From Ruminococcaceae bacterium UBA866 (GTDB lineage Bacteria > Bacillota > Clostridia > Oscillospirales > Ruminococcaceae): DNA of 6,438 bases. The DNA lies in contig DBGA01000070.1 in assembly GCA_002295325.1 (NCBI GenBank), positions 67,803-74,240 on the forward strand, read 5' to 3'. Made by a program: the position numbers and the translations under genes. Below the pieces are notes generated by a model. The model saw only the letters and a program-made list of their open reading frames with translations, made no database searches and was not told where the DNA came from. Below, piece after piece: positions 1 through 6,329 of the stretch (its first letter is position 1; every line of letters begins with the position of its first letter).

Positions 1-555
1 GCCTAAAATGAGGGTATCAACATCAGCCTTTTTTAAAGGGGCAAGATATTCTTGAGCCACCAATCGTGTCACCTCGTTATCACGATTTGTATATCCATTT
101 TCAACAAGGGGAACAAATAAAGGGCAAGCTGAGGTTGTAATTTGTAAATTTGGATTTAGATTTAATAGTGCAGTTTCATATGCTCCACTGCGAATTGTTG
201 CGGTGGTTCCGATAATGCCAATTTTTCCGCTTTTTGTCTTAGATACAGCAGAATTTACCGCAGGGGTAAGTACCTGTGCAAAGGGAACGTGAAGGTTTTC
301 CACCATATCGGGAGTAATAACCGTGCTTGCAGTATTGCAAGCAACAATCACCATTTTAACATCATGTGACAATAAAAAACGGATATCCTGTTTTGTGTAT
401 TTTTGAATGGTGTCTCGACTTCGTGTTCCATAGGGAACACGACTTGTGTCACCAAAGTAAATTATATTTTCGCTAGGCATAATTCGTTTCAACTCTGCAA
501 CGGTGGTAAGACCACCAAGTCCTGTATCAAATACGCCAATCGGACGATTATCCAT
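1..555 (-). CDS. murI: glutamate racemase, C-terminal part beyond the window edge
   Basis: This enzyme interconverts L- and D-glutamate in the cytoplasm, supplying D-Glu for the peptidoglycan stem peptide (added by MurD). Reading from the ATG at 555-553, the 185 residues present show the Asp/Glu racemase N-terminal signature GVFDTGLGG (residues 7-15, with catalytic-site Asp10), YFGDTSRVPYG (33-43) and the first catalytic cysteine in VACNTAS (Cys73). The frame runs open to the window edge and ends in TLILG. In the family this is followed at once by the second catalytic Cys (G-C-T-H-Y-P), so that residue would be the next codon outside the window. Family members are about 260-270 aa, so roughly 80 residues are missing through truncation by the window, not by mutation. 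Thr11 replaces the more usual Ser of the DSG motif, a conservative change. A purine-rich AAAGGGGTG lies 12 nt upstream of the ATG. The gene follows ddl by 54 bp in the same direction, so the two are probably one transcript. Confidence 0.95.
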   Translation of the reverse strand, partial: MDNRPIGVFDTGLGGLTTVAELKRIMPSENIIYFGDTSRVPYGTRSRDTIQKYTKQDIRFLLSHDVKMVIVACNTASTVITPDMVENLHVPFAQVLTPAVNSAVSKTKSGKIGIIGTTATIRSGAYETALLNLNPNLQITTSACPLFVPLVENGYTNRDNEVTRLVAQEYLAPLKKADVDTLILG

Positions 556-609
556 TGAAATGATTTACACCCCTTTCGTAGCTGGATATTGTTATGGACT
601 ATAACTTTT

Positions 610-1665
610 CTAGTTTCTCTCTATCGCAAGGTCAATTAGTCTTGTAATCAATTCTTTATAAGAAACACCACTGTTGATAAATAGCTGTGGATACATGCTA
701 ATGCTTGTAAAACCAGGAATGGTGTTAAGCTCGTTTAGCATAACCCTGTTATCCTTAGTCAAAAAGAAATCAACTCGAGTGAGCCCTTCACAGGCCATTG
801 CTTTATAAGCTTTTATTGCTGTTGTACGGATTTCATCTGTATATCTATCATCAATTCTTGCAGGGATGTAGGTCTTTGTTTTATTCGCAAGATATTTTGC
901 ATCATAGTCGTAAAAATCGTTGCAAGGCTCAATTTCACCTAAAACAGAAGCGATTGGCTCTTCATTTCCTAACACTGCACATTCTATCTCAATTCCATAA
1001 AGCATTTCTTCAACAATAACTTTTTTATCGTGTAAAAAAGCCAGTTCCATAGCACCTATTAAAGTGTTCTCATCAACTGCCTTTGTTATTCCAACCGAGG
1101 AGCCAGCATTTGCAGGTTTTACAAAGCAAGGGAAACCAAGCTTATCAGCAACTTCCTTTAAAAACGTATCGGAATTATTTTTGTAGCTGTGCTGTAAGAT
1201 ACCAAGCCATTTTGCAGTGGAAACTCCAGCGCTATCTAGGATTGTATGGGTAACGCCTTTATCCATACAAGCGGCACTTGAAAGGGTGTTGCAACCAACA
1301 TAAGGAATTCCAGCTAAAGTAAAAAGTCCTTGAATCGTACCGTCTTCACCGTTTTTTCCGTGTAAAACTGGAAAAACTGCATCTAGTCTTATGATTTCAT
1401 TGCTACCGTTTAATAAAATAAATCCATGATGTGTGCGATCTGGACTGATTACGCATGGAACGCAATCGGAAGAAAGCCACTCGTCTGATATGATTTTAGC
1501 AACATCGCCTGTATAGTAAAACATTTGTCCTTTTTTTGTAATTCCTATTTTATATATATCGTAGCGGTCTGTATCAATATTGTTTAAAACTGATGTAGAA
1601 GACATCAAGGAAACCTCGTATTCACTTGATGCACCGCCAAAGATAATTCCTATTGATTGTTTCAT
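610..1665 (-). CDS. ddl: D-alanine--D-alanine ligase
   Basis: This cytoplasmic ATP-grasp ligase joins two D-Ala with ATP hydrolysis to give the D-Ala-D-Ala that MurF adds to UDP-MurNAc-tripeptide. The protein is 351 aa, normal for the family. It shows the N-terminal GGASSEYEVS (10-19, Glu15 matching the substrate-binding Glu of E. coli DdlB), the family signature HGKNGEDG (102-109), the ATP-grasp KPANAGSSVG (183-192), EEMLYGIEIE (219-228), and the metal-binding end RVDFF (297-301) with LNELNTIPG (310-318). The omega-loop reads FYDYDAKY (251-258). The final Tyr corresponds to E. coli DdlB Tyr216, which is associated with D-Ala-D-Ala rather than D-Ala-D-Lac specificity, so a vancomycin-resistance-type ligase is unlikely. 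The ATG at 1665-1663 is preceded by AGGAG 10 nt upstream and by a well-formed promoter. The gene is the first of a ddl-murI unit transcribed away from pth. Confidence 0.97.
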   Translation of the reverse strand: MKQSIGIIFGGASSEYEVSLMSSTSVLNNIDTDRYDIYKIGITKKGQMFYYTGDVAKIISDEWLSSDCVPCVISPDRTHHGFILLNGSNEIIRLDAVFPVLHGKNGEDGTIQGLFTLAGIPYVGCNTLSSAACMDKGVTHTILDSAGVSTAKWLGILQHSYKNNSDTFLKEVADKLGFPCFVKPANAGSSVGITKAVDENTLIGAMELAFLHDKKVIVEEMLYGIEIECAVLGNEEPIASVLGEIEPCNDFYDYDAKYLANKTKTYIPARIDDRYTDEIRTTAIKAYKAMACEGLTRVDFFLTKDNRVMLNELNTIPGFTSISMYPQLFINSGVSYKELITRLIDLAIERN

Positions 1666-1702
1666 AAATACAACACTCCTATGTTAAGCCTTAAATAAAA
1701 TT

Positions 1703-1731
1703 ATGATAGCATATTTCAACGCTTTATGCAA
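1703..1731 (-). promoter_or_regulatory. predicted sigma-A-type promoter for ddl-murI
   Basis: On the minus strand TTGCAT (1731-1726) is separated by exactly 17 bp from TATCAT (1708-1703). The -10 box is preceded by TGC, giving an extended -10 (TGN). The predicted start point near 1696 leaves a short leader of about 30 nt before the ddl ATG, which includes the AGGAG ribosome site. This is a pattern match only; no transcript evidence is available. Confidence 0.65.
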
Positions 1732-1772
1732 TGGTTAGAGGACATATTAGCAGGGTGATTTGTGATTTTTTG

Positions 1773-1841
1773 TATAGTAGTATATATATTAAAGGAAGAG
1801 GGAAAATATAATTGACACTTAGAAATTGAAATGCTACTATA
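1773..1841. repeat. 8-bp inverted repeat overlapping the pth -10 box
   Basis: TATAGTAG at 1773-1780 is the exact reverse complement of CTACTATA at 1834-1841, with 53 bp between the arms. The right arm covers the extended -10 of the pth promoter, and the left arm lies between the two divergent promoters. Such placement would suit a looping or dimeric repressor site, but the region is AT-rich and an 8-bp match can arise by chance. Apart from this pair and the two promoters, I see nothing coding in the 1666-1946 spacer. Confidence 0.2.
1812..1840 (+). promoter_or_regulatory. predicted sigma-A-type promoter for pth-mfd
   Basis: A perfect -35 TTGACA (1812-1817) is followed after 17 bp by TACTAT (1835-1840). 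TGC stands directly before the hexamer, forming an extended -10. The start point should fall near 1847, giving an approximately 100-nt leader before the pth ATG. That leader contains the hairpin at 1859-1881. Spacing and hexamers are strong; usage is inferred. Confidence 0.7.
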
Positions 1842-1858
1842 TAGAATATATTGGTAAA

Positions 1859-1881
1859 GGGGTAGGATTTAGTTCTACCCC
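1859..1881 (+). other. GC-rich hairpin in the pth leader
   Basis: GGGGTAG (1859-1865) pairs perfectly with CTACCCC (1875-1881). A further G-T and A-T pair extend the stem to 9 bp and close a 5-nt loop. The hairpin would begin about 12 nt into the predicted pth transcript and stands out in an otherwise AT-rich region. No T-run follows it on either strand, so it is not a normal intrinsic terminator. It could stabilise the 5' end of the mRNA or be a remnant of a repeat; no known riboswitch class is recognised. Confidence 0.5.
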
Positions 1882-1936
1882 CATAACCACGTTATTTATA
1901 ATAGCAGGTTCTTGTGCCATGTTGGTACAGCCTGAT

Positions 1937-1941
1937 GGAGG
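1937..1941 (+). promoter_or_regulatory. ribosome binding site that decides the pth start
   Basis: GGAGG lies 5 nt upstream of the ATG at 1947. An in-frame GTG at 1914 would add 11 residues, but the Shine-Dalgarno would then be inside the coding region and no comparable site precedes the GTG. The ATG is therefore the preferred start. Confidence 0.75.
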
Positions 1942-1946
1942 ATATT

Positions 1947-2540
1947 ATGATATTTAATAAGGAAAGACAAGGGGCAATAGGATATATTGTTGTAGGACTG
2001 GGCAATCCAGATAAAAAGTACGAAAATACTCGTCATAACGCAGGTTTTCATGCGATTGATACAATCGCAAAATCTTTAGGCGTTGATGTGAAAAAGATGA
2101 AATTCAAATCTCTTGTAGGTGAGGCCAAAATTGCAAATCAAAAGTGTCTTTTGATGAAACCTATGACCTATATGAACAACAGCGGTGAGGCATTGGTCGA
2201 GGCAATGAATTTTTATAAAGTTCCAATAAACAAAGTAATAGTGATTTTTGATGACATTTCGCTTGAACCGTCCGAGATGAGGGTGCGTCGAAAAGGAACT
2301 CATGGTGGACATAATGGGATAAAAAGCATCATACAGTTAACTGGAGGGGACGAGTTTCCTCGCATTAAACTTGGTGTAGGCAAAAAACCACACCCTGATT
2401 ATGATTTGGCTGATTGGGTGCTCTCAAACTTTAAAAAGGATGAACAGCAAAAAATGTGCGAGTCTTATGATAAGTGCGAGGAAATCGTATCTCTAATAAT
2501 ACAGGATAATATCGATGAGGCAATGAATAGGTATAACTAA
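1947..2540 (+). CDS. pth: peptidyl-tRNA hydrolase
   Basis: This cytoplasmic enzyme cleaves the ester bond of peptidyl-tRNAs released prematurely from ribosomes, recycling the tRNA. From the ATG at 1947 it is 197 aa, within the normal Pth range. Signatures visible are VVGLGNP (15-21, Asn20), the catalytic ENTRHNAGF (26-34, His30), KPMTYMNNSG (71-80, Asn77), FDDISL (101-106, Asp102 matching the His-activating Asp of E. coli Pth) and HGGHNGIKSI (119-128, Asn123). All residues known to bind or cleave peptidyl-tRNA are present. About 12 residues precede the usual start of the fold (MIFNKE...), a short extension that I believe occurs in some Clostridia. An upstream in-frame GTG at 1914 is possible but less likely. 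The gene is followed 74 bp later by mfd. In Bacillus the homologous gene (spoVC) also lies near mfd, but with the small gene fin between them; here no such gene is present. Confidence 0.96.
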   Translation: MIFNKERQGAIGYIVVGLGNPDKKYENTRHNAGFHAIDTIAKSLGVDVKKMKFKSLVGEAKIANQKCLLMKPMTYMNNSGEALVEAMNFYKVPINKVIVIFDDISLEPSEMRVRRKGTHGGHNGIKSIIQLTGGDEFPRIKLGVGKKPHPDYDLADWVLSNFKKDEQQKMCESYDKCEEIVSLIIQDNIDEAMNRYN

Positions 2541-2565
2541 GATATCGTTAACAATCTATATAGAT
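2541..2565. repeat. cluster of small palindromes between pth and mfd
   Basis: Directly after the pth stop come GATATC (2541-2546), GTTAAC (2547-2552) and a perfect 12-bp palindrome ATCTATATAGAT (2554-2565). The last could be a weak RNA hairpin or a DNA-binding site, but it is wholly A/T-rich and lacks a T-run, so it is not a terminator. Read-through from pth into mfd is expected. Confidence 0.3.
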
Positions 2566-2614
2566 AGTGCCAATGGCTATGCACCAAAAATAAGTGGATT
2601 AGTGGAGTAATCAG

Positions 2615-5600
2615 ATGAAACTATTTAAACAGATAGCAAATGAAATGCCACAGTTTGTTCAGCTAATGAATAACTTTAAAGAGAATAAAACACCTACATT
2701 ACTTGTAGGTGCGTCTGAGGTTCATAAAGCACATTTTATCTATGCCTCAAATTCTGAGATGAACAAAAAAACAATAGTTATAACCCACGACGAACCATCT
2801 GCAAGGGTGTTGGTTGAGGATATGAATGCAATGGAGGGTGGCGAAATTGCGTTTTTATACCCTGCAAGAGATTTCACATTAAGACAGGTCGAAGTCGCAT
2901 CAAGAGAATATGAACAAATAAGACTCGGTGTGCTTTCAAGAATTCAAAGTGGTGAATGTAAAATAGTGGTTGCAAGCATTGATGCAGTGCTACAGCACAC
3001 AATTCCACCAGAATATCTAAAGGAACGCAGATTTTCAATTACTTCAAGAGGGACATATTCCACAAGTGAACTATCCAAAAGGCTAATGCGTTCGGGATAT
3101 GAGCAAAAATCTCAAGTTGAGGGAGTTGCTCAGTTTTGTGTGCGTGGAGGAATAATTGATATATTCCCACCAAACTATAATAGCCCAGTTCGTATTGAAC
3201 TTTGGGGCGATCAAATTGATACCATGGCTCATTTTGATATACAAACCCAGCGTAGAACAGAGCGTATTGACCGAATAGATATTACCCCTGCCAATGAGGT
3301 GCTTTTTGACTCCCCAGAAGACTTAATTGAAAAATTATCTTCCTTTATAGATAAGACTAAAATCGACAAAGCTAAAGCGACTTATTCCCGTGACCTTGAA
3401 CGACTTAAATCTGGAATTTCGCTCAATTCATTGGACAAGTACTTAACCCTTGCATATGAAACACCTGCAACAATATTTGATTACTTTGATGAGCCAATTG
3501 TTTTTGTCAGCGAGTACTCCTCTATTAAGGAGAGAAGTAAAACATACCTATGGCAAGGGCAGGAGGATATCAAGCAACTTTTGGAAGATGGCGAAATTAC
3601 AAAGGGACTTATCAACTTTGATCAAGCTATGCCCTATGTGTTAAATGCAATTAAGGATCTGCCATGTTGTTACCTTGATACATTTGCTCGTACAAACCAT
3701 GATGTCAAGTTTGCAGACTTGATTTCCATCAATCCAATCCAGACAAGCAGTTTCAGTGGTGAACTAAAATTACTTTGTGAAGATGTAACTCCACTATTAG
3801 AGCAAAATTATGCTGTTATAGTCCTTGCTGGCACAACAAAATCAGCAACAGCATTGGCAAGCGACCTAAATTCAATGTCATTACCGGCAGAATATATAAG
3901 AGATAGCAAAGAAATTGCACATAACAAACTTGTAGTCCTAGCAAACAACCTTTCTTCAGGGTTTGAGTATCCCGAAATTAAGGTTAATCTAATTACAACA
4001 GGAAAACCTGCAAGCCAAAAGAAACGCAGTGAGAAGTTTAAAAAAGGCAAACAGCTAAGAAGCCTCACAGATTTGGTGAAAGGTGACTTAATTGTGCATA
4101 TTTCTCACGGTATCGGTGTTTTTGAGGGCATTAACAAGCTTGAAATGCAAGGGATTGTAAAAGACTATATCAAAATAAGCTATGCAGGTGCAGATACCCT
4201 CTATGTTCCTGTCACGCAGCTTGATTTGGTTTCTAAGTATATCGGTCCTCGTGACGATAGTAAGGTAAAACTAAACAAGCTCCATTCAGTTGAGTGGCAA
4301 AAAACTCGCCAGCGTGTAAAAAAAGCTGTCGAGGATATGGCTGATGAACTGATACTTCTATACGCTCAGCGTATGGAGATAAAAGGACATGCATTTTCAG
4401 AAGATACAGAATGGCAAAAGGACTTTGAACAGCGTTTTCCATATACTGAAACTGACGATCAACTTCGTTGTGTCGAGGAAATTAAGGCTGATATGGAAAA
4501 ACCACAACCAATGGACAGGGTGCTTTGTGGAGATGTAGGCTTTGGCAAAACCGAAGTTGCAATGCGTGGTTGCTTTAAAGCCGCAATGGACAGCAAGCAA
4601 GTTGCAATCCTTTGCCCAACGACAATACTCGCATGGCAGCATTATCAAAGCTTCAAAAAACGTTTTGACGGCTTTCCTATTAACATAGAAGTTCTATCTC
4701 GTTTTCGCACTCCAAAGCAACAAAGGGAAATTATCAAAAAAATGAAAACTGGACAGCTTGATATCGTTATCGGTACACACCGTCTTGTTCAAAAGGATAT
4801 CGAGTTTAAGGATCTTGGCTTGGCTATCGTTGATGAGGAACAGCGTTTTGGCGTAAAGCACAAGGAACATTTCAAAGAGATGTTCACCAATGTGGATATG
4901 TTAACCTTGTCAGCTACCCCAATTCCACGAACGCTAAATATGGCAATTTCGGGTATACGAGATATGTCTACCATCGAGCAAGCCCCACAAGATCGCCACC
5001 CTGTTCAATCCTATGTGCTTGAATTTGACATGGGCATTGTTGCAGACGCCATTAAAAAGGAAATTCGCAGAGGTGGCCAAAGCTACTATATTTACAACAA
5101 AATTGAAAACATGGATCAAGTTGCAGCAAAAATACAAGCCGCAGTTCCAGAGGCTCGCATTGCAACCGCACATGGCAGAATGGACGAAAAAGAACTCTCT
5201 GAAATTTGGCGGCAACTCCTTGAACGTGAAATAGATGTCCTAGTTTGCACCACAATTATTGAAACTGGTGTTGACGTCGCAAACTGCAACACCCTAATCA
5301 TTGAAAATGCAGACCATATGGGATTATCTCAACTTTATCAGCTTAGAGGTAGAGTAGGACGTTCTAATCGTCGTGCCTTTGCATATTTCACATTTACTCG
5401 GGGCAAAGTATTAACTGAAATTGCAAGCAAACGTCTTGAGGCAATTCGTGAGTTCACAAAATTTGGCTCTGGATTTCGTATCGCCATGCGTGACTTGGAA
5501 ATCAGAGGTGCTGGCAATATTCTCGGTGCAAAACAACATGGGCATATGGAGGCTGTCGGCTATGATATGTACCTCCGTTTGCTAAGTGATGCCATAGCTG

Positions 5601-6070
5601 AGAAAAAAGGTGAAAAACCTACCCCGCAAACCTATGAATGTTTAATTGATTTGCGACTTGATGCCCATATTCCAGAGGATTATATCGACGAAACCTCGCA
5701 ACGTATCGACGTCTACAAAAAAATTGCTGCAATTAAAACCAAAGAAGATGCCTTTGACGTCACCGATGAGCTTATCGACCGTTTCGGTGACCCACCTGCG
5801 GCAGTTATTTCACTGCTAGATGTTGCGTTTTTGCGAAATACCCTTGCCTCATATGGGTTTGAGGAAATCAACGAAAAATCTGGGGCACTTTTGCTCTATC
5901 CCAATAAACTTGATATGGAGGTTGTGTCTGCATTGATTGGGAATATGAAAACTCGCATTTTGGTGAATGCCTCAAATCGCCCATATATCACAGTAAAACC
6001 AAAAAAAGGTGAGAAACTAAATGCAATCGCATTGTTGCGTGAGGTAGTAGCATCCCTGCAGGCAAATTAA
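2615..6070 (+). CDS. mfd: transcription-repair coupling factor Mfd
   Basis: Mfd is an ATP-driven DNA translocase that recognises RNA polymerase stalled at lesions, pushes it off and recruits UvrA for nucleotide excision repair. The 1151-aa product is full length (E. coli Mfd is 1148 aa). Domains in order: an N-terminal UvrB-like module with a degenerate P-loop region (TLLVGASEVHKAH) and YPARDFTLRQVEVASREYE (82-100); a UvrA-binding segment around 165-187 (VRGGIIDIFPP); a CarD-like RNA-polymerase interaction domain, about 488-545 (GDLIVHISHGIGVF to KYIG); and the RecG-like translocase. The translocase has FPYTETDDQ (608-616), Walker A GDVGFGKT (639-646), DEEQ box (740-743), SATPIPRT (766-773), TTIIETGVD (879-887) and RGRVGR (911-916). 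The TRG motif follows from about 940 (KFGSGFRIAMRDLEIRGAG), then the C-terminal regulatory TRCF domain from about 1005. The start ATG has GGAG 7 nt upstream. No frameshift or missing catalytic residue is seen. It is probably expressed from the pth promoter. Confidence 0.98.
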   Translation: MKLFKQIANEMPQFVQLMNNFKENKTPTLLVGASEVHKAHFIYASNSEMNKKTIVITHDEPSARVLVEDMNAMEGGEIAFLYPARDFTLRQVEVASREYEQIRLGVLSRIQSGECKIVVASIDAVLQHTIPPEYLKERRFSITSRGTYSTSELSKRLMRSGYEQKSQVEGVAQFCVRGGIIDIFPPNYNSPVRIELWGDQIDTMAHFDIQTQRRTERIDRIDITPANEVLFDSPEDLIEKLSSFIDKTKIDKAKATYSRDLERLKSGISLNSLDKYLTLAYETPATIFDYFDEPIVFVSEYSSIKERSKTYLWQGQEDIKQLLEDGEITKGLINFDQAMPYVLNAIKDLPCCYLDTFARTNHDVKFADLISINPIQTSSFSGELKLLCEDVTPLLEQNYAVIVLAGTTKSATALASDLNSMSLPAEYIRDSKEIAHNKLVVLANNLSSGFEYPEIKVNLITTGKPASQKKRSEKFKKGKQLRSLTDLVKGDLIVHISHGIGVFEGINKLEMQGIVKDYIKISYAGADTLYVPVTQLDLVSKYIGPRDDSKVKLNKLHSVEWQKTRQRVKKAVEDMADELILLYAQRMEIKGHAFSEDTEWQKDFEQRFPYTETDDQLRCVEEIKADMEKPQPMDRVLCGDVGFGKTEVAMRGCFKAAMDSKQVAILCPTTILAWQHYQSFKKRFDGFPINIEVLSRFRTPKQQREIIKKMKTGQLDIVIGTHRLVQKDIEFKDLGLAIVDEEQRFGVKHKEHFKEMFTNVDMLTLSATPIPRTLNMAISGIRDMSTIEQAPQDRHPVQSYVLEFDMGIVADAIKKEIRRGGQSYYIYNKIENMDQVAAKIQAAVPEARIATAHGRMDEKELSEIWRQLLEREIDVLVCTTIIETGVDVANCNTLIIENADHMGLSQLYQLRGRVGRSNRRAFAYFTFTRGKVLTEIASKRLEAIREFTKFGSGFRIAMRDLEIRGAGNILGAKQHGHMEAVGYDMYLRLLSDAIAEKKGEKPTPQTYECLIDLRLDAHIPEDYIDETSQRIDVYKKIAAIKTKEDAFDVTDELIDRFGDPPAAVISLLDVAFLRNTLASYGFEEINEKSGALLLYPNKLDMEVVSALIGNMKTRILVNASNRPYITVKPKKGEKLNAIALLREVVASLQAN

Positions 6071-6079
6071 ATGAAACCA

Positions 6080-6136
6080 TTGTAGGGGCAACCCTCTGTG
6101 GTTGCCCTGGGGTTGATGTGGGCATCAACCCTACAA
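6080..6136. repeat. REP/MITE-like two-hairpin palindromic element
   Basis: The outer arms TTGTAGGG (6080-6087) and CCCTACAA (6129-6136) are perfect 8-bp inverted repeats. Inside are two perfect 8-bp hairpins: GGGCAACC/GGTTGCCC (6086-6093 with 6100-6107, 6-nt loop) and GGTTGATG/CATCAACC (6111-6118 with 6123-6130, 4-nt loop). The whole can fold as a three-way junction, with minor overlap between outer and inner stems. It is strikingly GC-rich for its surroundings and begins 10 bp after the mfd stop. The GTAGGG-hairpin-CCCTAC design resembles short dispersed intergenic repeats seen in many bacterial genomes. No T-run follows, so it is not a classical terminator, though it may protect the mRNA 3' end. 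Confidence 0.7.
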
Positions 6137-6140
6137 ATTT

Positions 6141-6160
6141 AATGACAAAACAATGACAAA
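6141..6160 (+). repeat. short direct repeat AATGACAAA
   Basis: AATGACAAA occurs at 6141-6149 and again at 6152-6160, with a further ATGACA overlapping the second copy (6159-6165). The 11-bp period equals about one helical turn. The rest of the AT-rich stretch up to 6250 shows no gene or other structure that I can support. Confidence 0.3.
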
Positions 6161-6254
6161 TGACATTTTATTACTCAAATACATATAAAATCCACATTTT
6201 TAAATAGTAATTTATATAAATCGGATTATTTTTCAAAGAAAGTAAAAATAATGC

Positions 6255-6283
6255 TTGAAATGTTGGATAGAATATGTTATATT
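6255..6283 (+). promoter_or_regulatory. predicted promoter downstream of mfd
   Basis: TTGAAA (6255-6260) and TATATT (6278-6283) are separated by 17 bp, and TGT precedes the -10 hexamer to make an extended -10. The start point should fall near 6290, at the first of two AGTTTAAAC boxes. It would drive the small cysteine-rich frame at 6330-6416 and/or a gene beyond the right edge. The pattern is strong; activity is inferred. Confidence 0.65.
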
Positions 6284-6290
6284 ACAGTTA

Positions 6291-6314
6291 AGTTTAAACA
6301 ATATCAGTTTAAAC
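6291..6314. promoter_or_regulatory. paired AGTTTAAAC boxes at the predicted start point
   Basis: Two identical 9-bp boxes lie at 6291-6299 and 6306-6314, 15 bp start to start. Each contains the perfect 8-bp palindrome GTTTAAAC, so the pair can act as a tandem operator in DNA or fold into an 8-bp hairpin with a 7-nt loop in RNA. They sit at about +1 to +25 of the predicted transcript, a usual place for a repressor site. No known regulator is recognised from the box. Confidence 0.45.
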
Positions 6315-6329
6315 GAGGGCATAATAGTA

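Noticed and set aside
798..1019. Plus-strand 73-codon open frame within ddl
   Set aside because: It is antisense to a clear Ddl coding region, shows no family motif and lacks a convincing ribosome site; a shadow frame.
610..1665. Van-type D-Ala-D-Lac or D-Ser ligase
   Set aside because: The omega-loop ends in AKY like E. coli DdlB, the neighbours are murI and housekeeping genes, and no vanH/vanX/vanT-like genes are present.
1859..1885. Terminator or known riboswitch in the pth leader
   Set aside because: There is a single stem without a T-run, and no conserved core of a known riboswitch or T-box was recognised.
4934..5301. Several overlapping minus- and plus-strand open frames inside mfd
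   Set aside because: They overlap the conserved translocase motifs of Mfd in other frames, so their openness follows from Mfd codon use.
6086..6140. Intrinsic terminator after mfd
   Set aside because: The hairpins are strong, but the following bases (ACAAATTTAATG) lack a T-run on either strand.
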